Assembly: GCA_965200895.1 (NCBI GenBank)
Contig: CBDAVM010000003.1
Span: forward strand, 1-64,000
Source: WTFV01 sp965200895
Lineage (GTDB): Bacteria > Acidobacteriota > Vicinamibacteria > Vicinamibacterales > UBA8438
DNA: 64,000 bases
Reading direction: 5' to 3'
Within the stretch, counting starts at the first letter, position 1. Each line of letters opens with the position of its first letter. Below the pieces are notes generated by a model that saw only the letters and a program-made list of their open reading frames with translations, had not been told where the DNA came from and did not search any database. This document shows positions 45,471 to 56,334 of this stretch, in pieces. A program made the position numbers and the translations under genes.

Positions 45471-45665
45471 ATGTACTCCGCACTGATGCTCGCGCTGGTC
45501 GGTCCGCTCGGCATTTGGGAACTGCTCATCATTCTCGTCATCCTGGTCTTCATCTTCGGCGCCAACCGTCTCTCCGGGCTCGGCAAGGGGCTGGGCCAGG
45601 CCATCCGCGGCTTCAAGGACGAGATGCGAGTCGAAGAGAAGTCGGAGAGCTCCGAATCCAACTGA
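45471..45665 (+). CDS. tatA: Twin-arginine translocase subunit TatA
   Basis: A 64-aa TatA/E-type protein. A single N-terminal hydrophobic helix (LGIWELLIILVILVFIFG), then the amphipathic helix ANRLSGLGKGLGQAIRGF and an acidic C-terminal tail. TatA forms the pore-like channel for folded proteins. No tatB or tatC gene is next to it. The ATG at 45471 fits; AGAGG lies upstream. DUF1552 proteins, one of which is in this window, are typical Tat-type substrates. Confidence 0.93.
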   Translation: MYSALMLALVGPLGIWELLIILVILVFIFGANRLSGLGKGLGQAIRGFKDEMRVEEKSESSESN

Positions 45666-45666
45666 C

Positions 45667-45718
45667 CGGCGCCCCCGGCCAGGATGAACGGCCCGGCGCC
45701 CCCGGCCAGGATCAACGG
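45667..45718. repeat. Tandem 26-bp repeat after tatA
   Basis: Two near-identical copies of CCGGCGCCCCCGGCCAGGAT plus AACGG, just after the tatA stop. GC-rich with no evident function. Confidence 0.85.
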
Positions 45719-45872
45719 CGGACGACGCGCCGGCGCCACCCGCCGGCCGGACACTGCCCCCATGCTCGGTGCCCCGGCACCGAGCGGGCTGCTTCCGATC
45801 TCGGCTACGTTCCGCTGACTTCCGACCCACCCTGAAACCGGCGCCGGACGCGCGGAATGCCGGACGGCGGCG

Positions 45873-47360
45873 TCAGCGGACCAGCCGCGTCCCGGGGTAC
45901 TGCGAGTACCAGCCGAACCAGAACGCACGATGCGCCGCCACCCGCGGCGCCCGCCGTTCGGGATCGGCGGCATGTACGAGCGCTTCCTCCGTCACCTGCC
46001 AGCGCCCCCCCTCCGCGTCGACGACGACGAGGTCGCCGACGAGGCGCTCGAACGCCGTCACTCCCGCGTCGTAGACCCGGTTGGCGCCGTCGCGGCTCGT
46101 CACGACGAGCAGGCGACGGCCGGCGTGCTCCTCCAGGTGCAGGCGATGGTCGTCGTCCTCGAGATAGCGGGCCGAGATGGCCAGCGGCCGGTGCTCGCCC
46201 CGATCGTCCTCGAGGAGCACGACGAGCACCTCGTCCTTGTTGTCGAGCCGGTCGTCCAGCTCCGGAACGTCGAACATCAGGTCGTCCGTCGCGAAGTAGG
46301 CGCGGTAGGCGATCCCCTCCCGATAGTCCCGTTCATGCCCGGTGTCGAGCGAGAGGACGGAGGTCTCGGGGTGCATGCGGCGCCACTCGCCCCAGGTGGT
46401 GGTGACGACCGACCGGCGGGTGAGCCGGCGCCCGGCGCCGACGAGCGAACCGACCACCGGGACTCCCTCGAAGGTGTTCCAGAGGCTCCGCGTCCCGTGG
46501 TCGAACATCAGCTTGTTCGACCGGTACAGCAACCCGCTCGTCCCGAACCGGATGTGCTCGCCGTCGACGACGCTCTCGTAGGGAATGACGGTGCCGCACA
46601 GCGTGCAGTAGACGACGGTCAGCTCGACGCCGCCCAACCGGTCGAGCGCCATCTCGTGCCAGGCCAGGATCCGCTTCGGATACGCACGCGTCTCCCCGCC
46701 GGCGGCGATCCCGAACACGACATGGTCGTCGTCGAGATAGTCCGCCTCGCCGGCCGGCAGGTGTTCGGGGTACTCCAGCGGCGGAATCCCGTTGACGGAC
46801 ACCCCGCCCCAGTCGATCTCGTCCAGCCGGATCGTCGAGAACACCCGGCGCGGAAAGAAGTCGGCGAACCGGGGATCGATCTGCGCGTACCACTGTCCCT
46901 TGAAGAATCCGTAGTCGGGGTGCGGATCGTAGTGCTGGTCCCAGATCCACTGGTGCGCCCGGCGGATATCGCCGCGGAACCGCTGCCCGGTCTGCCGATC
47001 GAGGAACCGCATCAGGCGCCGCCACACACGTGTGCTCGGATGCTCGGGCTCGGTCCACTGCAGCCGCCCGCCGGCACCCGGATCGGTCGGATCGGCCCCG
47101 AGGCTCGGGGGACGAATGGCCGGCCGGCGCGGTGGCCGCATGAAACGCACGAGGTCCCAGACGATCCCCGCGTAGCCGTTCCGCCAACGCGCCGCGATCT
47201 GTTCCAGCGCCGCATCGGCGATGTCGCCGTCGTCGTGGATGGCCTGGAAGAAGAGGCGGATGTCGGGATGTCCGCCGACGGCGACCGGCTGCGCCCGGCC
47301 CGTCCCGATTGTGCCGAGACAGAACACGACGACGGCGGCAACGACACGGGTTCGTCTCAT
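45873..47360 (-). CDS. DUF3179 domain protein, exported
   Basis: A 495-aa protein with a signal peptide (ATG at 47360, GGAGGTGCGC upstream) and a C-terminal DUF3179 domain. Conserved stretches are GIPPLEYPEH, DDHVVFGIAAGGETRAYP, YCTLCGTVIPYE with two Cys, LDTGHERDYREG and YDAGVTAFER. The domain function is unknown; the Cys pair could be redox-active. It is the last gene before a divergent gene pair with hpt. Confidence 0.86.
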   Translation of the reverse strand: MRRTRVVAAVVVFCLGTIGTGRAQPVAVGGHPDIRLFFQAIHDDGDIADAALEQIAARWRNGYAGIVWDLVRFMRPPRRPAIRPPSLGADPTDPGAGGRLQWTEPEHPSTRVWRRLMRFLDRQTGQRFRGDIRRAHQWIWDQHYDPHPDYGFFKGQWYAQIDPRFADFFPRRVFSTIRLDEIDWGGVSVNGIPPLEYPEHLPAGEADYLDDDHVVFGIAAGGETRAYPKRILAWHEMALDRLGGVELTVVYCTLCGTVIPYESVVDGEHIRFGTSGLLYRSNKLMFDHGTRSLWNTFEGVPVVGSLVGAGRRLTRRSVVTTTWGEWRRMHPETSVLSLDTGHERDYREGIAYRAYFATDDLMFDVPELDDRLDNKDEVLVVLLEDDRGEHRPLAISARYLEDDDHRLHLEEHAGRRLLVVTSRDGANRVYDAGVTAFERLVGDLVVVDAEGGRWQVTEEALVHAADPERRAPRVAAHRAFWFGWYSQYPGTRLVR

Positions 47361-47462
47361 GCGCACCTCCTCCGACTCCGGTCGCGCCGGCCGGGACCGG
47401 CGCAGAAGCCCGGTCCCGGCCGGCCCTTCCGATGTAGTACGCTCGCCAGCATCGTGTCCATC

Positions 47463-47990
47463 ATGTCCACGACACCGACTCCGCTGTACACCGCCGAGCA
47501 GATCCACACGCGGGTACTCGAGCTGGCGACCCGTCTCGCGACGCGGTTCCCGGCGGACGCGACGCCGCATTTCGTGGCGGTGCTCGCCGGCAGCTTCGTG
47601 TTCCTCGCCGACCTGGTCCGGGCGATGCCGCGACCGGTCACCATCGACTTCGTCAGGGTGGCGAGCTATGGTTCGGGCACGACGTCATGCGGCGCCCCCC
47701 GGCTGCTGCACGGTCCCAGCGTCGACATCCGCGACCGGCACGTCGTGATCGTCGAAGACATCGTCGACACCGGGCTGGCCCTGCGCCTGTTGCGCGACCG
47801 TCTGCTCGCCGCGCGACCGAGGAGCATCGACACCGTGGCGCTGCTCGACAAGCCGGCGCGGCGGCAGACCCAGGTTCCCGTGGATCTGGTCGGCTTCCGT
47901 ATTCCAAACCGGTTCGTCGTCGGCTACGGCCTCGACTGCAACGAGGCGTACCGCGACCTTCCCTACCTGGGGATCATTTCGCCATCATAG
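47463..47990 (+). CDS. hpt: Hypoxanthine phosphoribosyltransferase
   Basis: A 175-aa type I phosphoribosyltransferase. The PRPP-binding motif VVIVEDIVDTG is at residues 94-104, LAGSFVFLADL and DFVRVASYGSGT are the other conserved loops of HPRT. It salvages hypoxanthine or guanine to IMP or GMP. The ATG at 47463 is used; an upstream GTG (47454) gives a three-residue longer protein. No operon partner is visible on the same strand, other than the next gene 18 bp downstream. Confidence 0.93.
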   Translation: MSTTPTPLYTAEQIHTRVLELATRLATRFPADATPHFVAVLAGSFVFLADLVRAMPRPVTIDFVRVASYGSGTTSCGAPRLLHGPSVDIRDRHVVIVEDIVDTGLALRLLRDRLLAARPRSIDTVALLDKPARRQTQVPVDLVGFRIPNRFVVGYGLDCNEAYRDLPYLGIISPS

Positions 47991-48008
47991 TCCGAATCGA
48001 GACCTCCG

Positions 48009-48854
48009 ATGCCCAGTTCCCCGCCCCGGACCACAGCCCCGAATCCGCCCGCGCCCGACCTCTGGCCAACCGCCATCACCCGGGTCGAGCCGGACAAGAT
48101 TCTGGTGCGCGGATACCCCCTCGACGAGTTGATGGGACGGCTGTCGTTCGCGGACGCCATCTACCTGCTGATCACCGGAGAGCTCGCCTCGCCGACGGTG
48201 AGCCGCGTCATGGACGCCCTGCTGGTGGCTTCGCTCGACCACGGAGCCACGCCCCCCTCGACGCTGGCCGCCCGGCACGTCGCCGGCACCGGGGCTCCCC
48301 TGCGAGCCGCGGCCGCCGCCGGCATCCTGGCCCTGGGCTCGCCGCTGGGCGGCGGCGGCAGCATCGAGAGCTGCATGCAGTTCCTCGACGAGGGGATCGC
48401 ACTCGTGGGCGACTGGGTGTCCCACGACGACGCCGCCCGCCGGCTGCTGGAACCATGGAGCGCAAGCGGACGGATACCGCCCGGATTCGGACACCGCCGG
48501 CATCGCCGCGATCCACGCGCCGTCCGCCTCATGCAGCTCGCCTTCGAGCTGGAGCTCGAGGGCGGGCATACGCAACTCGCCCGCGCGGTCGAGCAGGAAC
48601 TGGGGGAACGGCGGACCGCAATCGGACAGCCGCGGCTGTCACTCAACGCCGACGGCGCCATCGCCGCCGTGGCCGGCGACCTCGGTCTCGACGCCCAGAC
48701 CGCCACGATGCTCTTCACCATCTCGCGCGTGCCCGGCCTGGTGACGCACGCCATCGAAGAGCAACGGCGCCAGGACGCCATGCGCCCGATCGATCCGTCC
48801 CGGCACGTCTATGACGGACCGGGGGAGCGGCGATTGCCGGATTCGCCCCTGTGA
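48009..48854 (+). CDS. Citrate synthase/citryl-CoA lyase family protein
   Basis: A 281-aa member of the short citrate synthase-like family. It keeps LSFADAIYLLITGE, DHGATPPSTLAAR, PPGFGH (His162) and NADGAIAAVAGDLGL...ISRVPGLVTHAIEEQ. The usual HGGA-x-E block reads GGGGSIE (residues 114-120), so the first catalytic His is absent. It may be a citryl-CoA lyase-like enzyme of altered chemistry, or inactive. The gene lies 18 bp after hpt, perhaps in one transcript. Confidence 0.82.
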   Translation: MPSSPPRTTAPNPPAPDLWPTAITRVEPDKILVRGYPLDELMGRLSFADAIYLLITGELASPTVSRVMDALLVASLDHGATPPSTLAARHVAGTGAPLRAAAAAGILALGSPLGGGGSIESCMQFLDEGIALVGDWVSHDDAARRLLEPWSASGRIPPGFGHRRHRRDPRAVRLMQLAFELELEGGHTQLARAVEQELGERRTAIGQPRLSLNADGAIAAVAGDLGLDAQTATMLFTISRVPGLVTHAIEEQRRQDAMRPIDPSRHVYDGPGERRLPDSPL

Positions 48855-48989
48855 CGGGGCATCTCGCCACGAGCGGGCCGATGCAGAGCCGAGACGGACA
48901 CAACCGTTCTCAGCTCACGTCACCGGGCTGCGGGTGGGAATCGCGCTGCGAACGAAGCCTCGAAATCCACTGTCAGCGAGACTGAGCAG

Positions 48990-49064
48990 TGGTGGGCGCT
49001 AGTGGATTCGAACCACTGACCCCCGCCGTGTGAAGGCGATGCTCTACCACTGAGCCAAGCGCCC
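48990..49064 (-). tRNA. tRNA-Val (anticodon CAC)
   Basis: Folds as a full cloverleaf on the minus strand. The acceptor is GGGCGCT/AGCGCCC, D-stem GCTC/GAGC, the anticodon arm TCGCC/GGCGG with the 7-nt loop TTCACAC (anticodon CAC), a T-arm with TTCGAATC, and an encoded 3' CCA. It reads GUG. Confidence 0.95.
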
Positions 49065-49123
49065 GACCCTATCGAAACCCGGAGTCTATCGGAAGCAGCG
49101 TCGGATCGCCAGTCGAGACCGCA

Positions 49124-49612
49124 TCAACGCGCCTCGGCGATCAACGCCCGCAACATCCGCGCGTACTGCGCATCGGCGTCCGCATCGCCGTCGTACCGGG
49201 CCGGGCCGGCACCCGTATCCACCATGTCCGCCGAATCGTCTCCACTGGCGAGTCCATCGGCCCCGGTGTCGGTAATCAGCACCTTCGTCTGCGGAATCGA
49301 AGCCGCATTCAGATCGATATAGACCTCGCGATACTGGCGGTCGGCGATCTTCTGCTCCACGTACAACGGCACCTCGTAGCGCGCCGACACGACGAGGAGT
49401 GACCCGGGGAACGACAGCGCGGCCACGAACCGATCGTCATCCGCGCTGTCGCGCGCCGCGATGGCGTCCAACTGCGCGGCGCCGAGCAACTCGGCGAGCT
49501 CGGCCGCCAGGGCCGCGGATTCCGATCCCTGCGCTTGCGCCTGTCCCGCCAATCCAACCGTCAGCAGCGCAAGGACGGCAGTGACCCGTCTGCAGACTTC
49601 CAAGTTCAGCAT
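49124..49612 (-). CDS. Exported protein of unknown function
   Basis: A 162-aa protein with a signal peptide (MLNLEVCRRV...AGQAQAQ). The mature part is acidic, with LLGAAQLDAIAARD and SFPGSLLVVSARYEVPLYVEQKI and a DTGADG/DTGAGP rich C-terminal region. No family was recognised. ATG at 49612 with GGGAG upstream; a GTG-extended form is not supported. Confidence 0.68.
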   Translation of the reverse strand: MLNLEVCRRVTAVLALLTVGLAGQAQAQGSESAALAAELAELLGAAQLDAIAARDSADDDRFVAALSFPGSLLVVSARYEVPLYVEQKIADRQYREVYIDLNAASIPQTKVLITDTGADGLASGDDSADMVDTGAGPARYDGDADADAQYARMLRALIAEAR

Positions 49613-49726
49613 GGTGAATCTCCCTTTCGACGGCACTTGAACCAGCGCCAGCCCTGCACACGTTCTACCACCCGCAACGCCCGGCGTCAACGACCGATTG
49701 TTCGACTCGGCGGCGCCCGTTCCACC

Positions 49727-51736
<2,010 letters not shown>

Positions 51737-51782
51737 CGGCGAGCTCGCCTGTCACCGAGCGAGACCGGCGCCGGCCCGGCGG

Positions 51783-52727
51783 TCAGCGCGGGTCCGAGGA
51801 GGCCTCGGCCTCGTTCCAGATCGCGTAGTACCCCTCGCGGACGCGCAGCTTCGCGTCCCGGACACTCGCGCGGTCGGAACGGAGGCGCACATCGAGTTCG
51901 CGCCAGTTCCCGTCCTGCCGCGTGTTCGTCGAGACGTAGCCGAGCGAATAGCGTCCGTCCAGCTCCTCGACGATCTGCCCGTAGATCTCTTCGAGGCGGT
52001 CGACGGAATGCGGGAAATAGGCGGTCCCCCCCGTGATGCCCGTCAACCGGCCGAGGCGCATCCGTTGGCGCTGGCGCGCCCGGGACCGCAGGTCGCGCTG
52101 GAAGCCGATCGCGTAGACGGTGACGTCGGAGGCCCGCAGCAGGTCCCGTGCATCACGGATGGAGAGGCGGCTGCGCGTATCCTCCCCGTCCGTGTAGAGC
52201 ACGAGCACCTTGCGGCCGTCCTGTTCGAAGGCGCCGTCGAGGTAGACTCCCAGTGCATCGTAGAGGGCCGTATAACCCTCCGGGCGGCGGCCCCGGATGC
52301 GCTCGATCAGACGTCCGAAGTCCTCCTGCCCGTAGCGTCCCACCCGCACCTCGGTGTCGAAGTCGACCAGCGTGATGTCGGCGGCGTAGGTCAGCGTGTT
52401 CAGGAACCGGATCGCCGCGGTCTTCTGGAAGCGGTCGTTGCGCTCCATGCTGCCGCTCATGTCCAGCAGGAGGCCGACGTGCAAGGGAATGTCGTCGACG
52501 TCGCTGGAGAGTCCGACCGAGAAATAGCGCACCTCCTGCGGCTGGCCGTCCTCGAGCACCTCGAAGTCGTCCCGCGTCAGGTCGGTCACCAGGTTGCCGT
52601 CCCGTTCGACTACCGTGACGCCGACATGCACCAGGTCGATGCGGCTGGTGAACATCGGCGGTTGCGCCTGCACAGCCGCCGGCGCCAGGAACAGAATCGC
52701 CGCGACGACTGTCAGCCACTTCTTCAT
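51783..52727 (-). CDS. VWFA-related acidobacterial domain protein
   Basis: A 314-aa exported protein of the VWFA-related Acidobacterial domain family (TIGR03436). A signal peptide (MKKWLTVVAAILF... to VQAQ) precedes NLVTDLTRDDFEVLEDG and the MIDAS-type metal site DMSGS, with GYTALYDAL and TDGEDT completing the loops. Members are outer or periplasmic binding proteins of unknown partner. ATG at 52727; a longer frame upstream is not needed. Divergent to the DHH gene. Confidence 0.87.
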   Translation of the reverse strand: MKKWLTVVAAILFLAPAAVQAQPPMFTSRIDLVHVGVTVVERDGNLVTDLTRDDFEVLEDGQPQEVRYFSVGLSSDVDDIPLHVGLLLDMSGSMERNDRFQKTAAIRFLNTLTYAADITLVDFDTEVRVGRYGQEDFGRLIERIRGRRPEGYTALYDALGVYLDGAFEQDGRKVLVLYTDGEDTRSRLSIRDARDLLRASDVTVYAIGFQRDLRSRARQRQRMRLGRLTGITGGTAYFPHSVDRLEEIYGQIVEELDGRYSLGYVSTNTRQDGNWRELDVRLRSDRASVRDAKLRVREGYYAIWNEAEASSDPR

Positions 52728-52825
52728 GGCCGCGATGATACCGCATTGCGTGGGCGGCACTTCGCCCCCCTTCGCCCCGGCCGAGCGGGCCGAGCGGACC
52801 AGCCGACATATAATCTGAGACTCTC

Positions 52826-54289
52826 ATGAGGTGCGTGGCGGTCTGCCAGGATGCCCTGGTCGTCAGGACGCTGCACCAGGCGCTCGTGCCGACGCTCGAC
52901 ATCGAGTTCCTGGTCGAAGATCGCGCCCTCGCCCGCCGCCTCCACGACGCCGGCATTCCCACCCGGGCCGGCGATCCGCGGCGCATCGACACCTACCTGC
53001 GGATGGACGTGACGCCGGCCACGTGCGTTATCGTGGAGGACACCGGGCGCCGCAGCGTACGGCGGATTCTGGAAGCGCTGGCCGACGCCGGCGCGGTGCT
53101 GACCTACCTGCTCAACGTGGGCGAACGCCGCTCGAAACGAGCCGGCGACTGTCTGGCCGGCTTTCCCGAGGTCAGCGTGCTGAGTCTCGGCGACCTGCTC
53201 AAGGGATCGCTGCTCGGCGCGCTCGGCCGCGCCCTGACGCGTTCGCGAGTCCAGCAGTACCAACGCTACTTCGCCGACGCCGACCGCGTGCTGATTCTGC
53301 TGCACCACGATCCCGATCCCGACGCGCTGGCCAGCGGGCTCGCCCTGCGCGCCCTCCTCCACCGCACGAAGGCCACCGCCATCATCGGCGCGTTCCACGG
53401 CGTGACCCGTCCGGAGAACCTGCGCATGGCGAACCTTCTCGACATCCGGGTCCAGCCCCTGACGGCCGAATCGCTCGGCGATTTCGACCGCATCGCCACC
53501 GTCGACGTTCAGCCTCACTACTTCGGCGGCCTTCTTTCCCGCGTCGATCTGGTCATCGACCACCACCCGGAGCGCACCGGCTACACGACCACCTTCAAGG
53601 ACATCCGCCCGGACTACGGCTCGACCGCGACCATCCTCACGGAGCATCTGCGGGCCACGAACGTGAACATCTCGGAACGCATCGCCACCGCGATGCTCTA
53701 CGCCATCAAGTCGGACACGCTGTTCCTCTCGCGCCAGACGAACCGCAGCGACCTGGAGGCCTTCACCTACCTCTATCCGCTCGCCGATCCGGCGCTGGTG
53801 CGCAAGATGGAGGGCTCCGAGATCACCCTGGAGCGGCTGCGACACGTGACGCACGGGGTGCAGTCCGGACGCATGCGCGATCAGGTCTTTGCGGCCCACA
53901 TCGGAGAAGCGCCGCGCGAGGACCTGGTGCCCTACGTCGCCGACTTCCTGCTGCAGCTCGAGGACGTCAAGTGGTCCGTCGTGTCGGGCGTCATCGGCGA
54001 CCGTCTCGTCGTCTCGGTGCGCAATCTCGGCTATTCGCGCAACGCCGGCGAGTTCGTCAAGCGGTGGTTCAACGATATCGGCAGCGCCGGCGGTCACCGC
54101 GCCATGGCCAAGGCGGTGGTCCCACTCGATGCGTTCCGGGCGAAGTTCCGACCGGTCGAAGACTCCGACATCGCGACCAGACTCGCGGATCTCGCCGCGC
54201 AGTTCCTGCAGGAGCAGCAGGGCGGCGAGCGACGCGCCGCCGACCGGAATCCCCGCACGGCGGCAAGGGTCCGGTCGCACGGCTCCTGA
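52826..54289 (+). CDS. DHH family phosphoesterase, bifunctional nanoRNase/pAp phosphatase-like
   Basis: A 487-aa protein with an N-terminal TrkA/RCK-like nucleotide-binding domain of about 120 residues, then a DHH domain (HHDPDPD at 160-166, DHHPE at 245-249) and a C-terminal DHHA1 domain with GGHR about residue 437. DHH phosphoesterases cleave short RNA, pAp or c-di-nucleotides; NrnA-like activity is likely. ATG at 52826 with GAGACTC upstream. It is divergent from the VWFA gene. Confidence 0.87.
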   Translation: MRCVAVCQDALVVRTLHQALVPTLDIEFLVEDRALARRLHDAGIPTRAGDPRRIDTYLRMDVTPATCVIVEDTGRRSVRRILEALADAGAVLTYLLNVGERRSKRAGDCLAGFPEVSVLSLGDLLKGSLLGALGRALTRSRVQQYQRYFADADRVLILLHHDPDPDALASGLALRALLHRTKATAIIGAFHGVTRPENLRMANLLDIRVQPLTAESLGDFDRIATVDVQPHYFGGLLSRVDLVIDHHPERTGYTTTFKDIRPDYGSTATILTEHLRATNVNISERIATAMLYAIKSDTLFLSRQTNRSDLEAFTYLYPLADPALVRKMEGSEITLERLRHVTHGVQSGRMRDQVFAAHIGEAPREDLVPYVADFLLQLEDVKWSVVSGVIGDRLVVSVRNLGYSRNAGEFVKRWFNDIGSAGGHRAMAKAVVPLDAFRAKFRPVEDSDIATRLADLAAQFLQEQQGGERRAADRNPRTAARVRSHGS

Positions 54290-54313
54290 AGAAGACGCCG
54301 ATCCTCTTGTCTG

Positions 54314-55786
54314 TCAGTCCTGGCCTGCAAGCCGCGCCGAGAAGGACTCAGGGGGCTCCAGCCGCTCCGCGGGGGACGCTTCGATCAGTTCGCCGCTGGC
54401 CCCGACGACCGCATCGACGAACTGGCGGAAGCCGTCCTCGTAGCCGCGGTCGACCAGCTCGTCCAACGTCTGCGTCCGGTCGGAGTACTCGTCGTAGCAG
54501 CCGGCGACGTCGAAGGGACCGACCGGATTGTGCGCGGGCCTGACCTCGAACAGCGACTCGAACCGCCCGCGCCGGCTGTCGATCGCCTCCTGAACGGAGA
54601 CGCGTTCGATGCCCAGAAGATACTCCCCGGCTCTTCCGTGGATGTCCCGGCGCGCTGCGCTCAGCGAGTGCGGGACGGTGGCCGGCGGCAACGCCGTGAC
54701 CAGGATGACCTGCTGGACGCCGGCCCGCGCCACCTCGTCGAGCAGCCGCGCCGTGCTCTCCGGCCGGTCGCAGAGCCGGTGCGTCTCTCCTCGCCAAGCG
54801 CTGTCGTGATCGAAGGTCACGAAGCGGGGATCGGTGGCGACCGGCAGGCTCAGTGCAGCAGCGAAGGCGTCCAGCGCGTGGCGTCGCGGAGCACGCGTCA
54901 GGTCGACGGTCTCGAGCGGCCGCGCCGCGCCGTCGGCACCGGGCAGCGCCTGCAGGAACTCGCTGCGGTACGGCTCGGCGAGCAGGGCGAACGCCATGTC
55001 GCGCCGCGCGTCGACGTCGTGGACCAGCATCAGCAACTCGCGGAACCCCGGCTGTCCCAGGTTCTCCTTCAGCAGCTCCGCGTAGCGTTGTCCCAGCTCG
55101 TCGTCGGTCGGCCGGCGCATCCGCGAGCCGTGCATGATCTGCCACAGCCCGCCGCTGAACCACGCCACGGCATGCGACTGATCGATCGGGGCGCCGAGCA
55201 GCCGCCACCACAGGCCGCCGCGGGCAATCCGGCGCGCCCTGTGCCGCACGGTGCGCTCGATGGCGTCGAGCACCAGCAGGGCCAGGAGCGACGCGATCGC
55301 AATCACCACGAGCCGCGGCAGGACGACGGGCAGGAACGAGGGCGCGAACACGGCCCGTAGCCACCCCTCGTAGGCTGTCGCCAGCGCCGCGCCGAACTCG
55401 ACCCCGATGAGCGACAGGAAATAGCTGGCCGGAAAGACCAGCGCCGCGAGCGCCAGAGCCGCCAGCGGCAGCAACGTCGTCGCGAACGCGGCGGCGAGCA
55501 TCCATCCCGCGCCGCGCAGCGTCTGACGCCAGCGATACGTGCGGCGCACCCCGCGGCTGCGCCACAGCCCGCTCTGCGCCCAGAGCCGGGACCCGCCGTC
55601 GACGGCGGCGAACATGGCGCCCACCGCGCCGATGCCGCGCCCGGCCACCACATCGATCTTGACGCCGGCTTCCACCAGCGAGCGCAGGACACCGGCGTGA
55701 TAGGCGCCGGCGGTGCCGGTGCCGGTCAGGACCAGCGCCGTCCGCAACTGCGGAACGTACCGGCGAACCGTTTCGATGGAAGCCAC
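54314..55786 (-). CDS. Patatin-like protein lacking the nucleophile serine
   Basis: A 490-aa protein with the patatin fold at its N-terminus. GTGTAGAYHAGVLRSL is the oxyanion-loop region (residues 22-36). Where patatins carry GxSxG, this one has GRGIGA (residues 49-54): Gly51 stands in the nucleophile position. Two hydrophobic segments (about residues 95-120 and 155-180) suggest membrane association. If the alignment is right, it is a pseudoenzyme. GTG start at 55786, with no strong ribosome-binding site. Confidence 0.75.
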   Translation of the reverse strand: MASIETVRRYVPQLRTALVLTGTGTAGAYHAGVLRSLVEAGVKIDVVAGRGIGAVGAMFAAVDGGSRLWAQSGLWRSRGVRRTYRWRQTLRGAGWMLAAAFATTLLPLAALALAALVFPASYFLSLIGVEFGAALATAYEGWLRAVFAPSFLPVVLPRLVVIAIASLLALLVLDAIERTVRHRARRIARGGLWWRLLGAPIDQSHAVAWFSGGLWQIMHGSRMRRPTDDELGQRYAELLKENLGQPGFRELLMLVHDVDARRDMAFALLAEPYRSEFLQALPGADGAARPLETVDLTRAPRRHALDAFAAALSLPVATDPRFVTFDHDSAWRGETHRLCDRPESTARLLDEVARAGVQQVILVTALPPATVPHSLSAARRDIHGRAGEYLLGIERVSVQEAIDSRRGRFESLFEVRPAHNPVGPFDVAGCYDEYSDRTQTLDELVDRGYEDGFRQFVDAVVGASGELIEASPAERLEPPESFSARLAGQD

Positions 55787-55800
55787 TGACAGGCTGCCAG

Positions 55801-56265
55801 TCAGGACTCGTGAATTGTCGTCAGCTCGATGATCTCGAACTCGCGAACGCCGTTCGGTGTCCTGACGGCTATCTCGTCACCCTCCTCCCGGCCGACGATG
55901 GCCCGGCCGATCGGGGACGCGGTCGACACCCATCCCTTGGCGGGATCGGCGTCCTCGGGCATGACGAGCTCGTAGGTCACCTCGCCGCCGTCGGCGGCGC
56001 GCAGCAGCACGGTCGATCCGAGCGCCGCGCGATCGTGCGGCAACCGGTCGAGATTCAGCAGGGAGATCTCCGCCAGTCGGGCGCGCAGCATGCCGATGCG
56101 GGCCTCGACCAGCCGCTGCCGCTCCTTCGCGGCCTGGTACTCGGCGTTCTCCCGCAGATCGCCGAGCTCCCGCGCCCGTTGGATCTCCCTGGGCAGCTCG
56201 CGCGTCAACTCGCGCTCGAGCGTCTGAACCTCGTCCTCGATCCGCCTCACCAGCCGTGCTTTCAT
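55801..56265 (-). CDS. greA: Transcription elongation factor GreA/GreB family
   Basis: A 154-aa GreA-type factor. An N-terminal coiled coil (RRIEDEVQTLERELTREL...ARELGDLRENAEYQAAKERQ) with conserved acidic tip GDLRENAEY, then the FKBP-like C-terminal domain (GWVSTASPIGRAIVGREEGDEIAV). It rescues backtracked RNA polymerase by stimulating cleavage. ATG at 56265 with GAGG upstream. Divergent to the SpoU methyltransferase gene with about 70 bp between them. Confidence 0.93.
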   Translation of the reverse strand: MKARLVRRIEDEVQTLERELTRELPREIQRARELGDLRENAEYQAAKERQRLVEARIGMLRARLAEISLLNLDRLPHDRAALGSTVLLRAADGGEVTYELVMPEDADPAKGWVSTASPIGRAIVGREEGDEIAVRTPNGVREFEIIELTTIHES

Positions 56266-56334
56266 GGGAAATACAGCCTCACAGCGTAGCACATCTGGTA
56301 TGCTCGGCCCGCTCGCAAAGGCCCGCAAGGCGCC

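Noticed and set aside
45667..45718. CRISPR-like or terminator repeats after tatA
   Set aside because: Only two head-to-tail units with no spacers and no stem with T-run.
47463..48854. Citrate synthase (gltA) as the name of the 48009 gene
   Set aside because: Too short and lacks the HGGA histidine; only the family-level call is supported.
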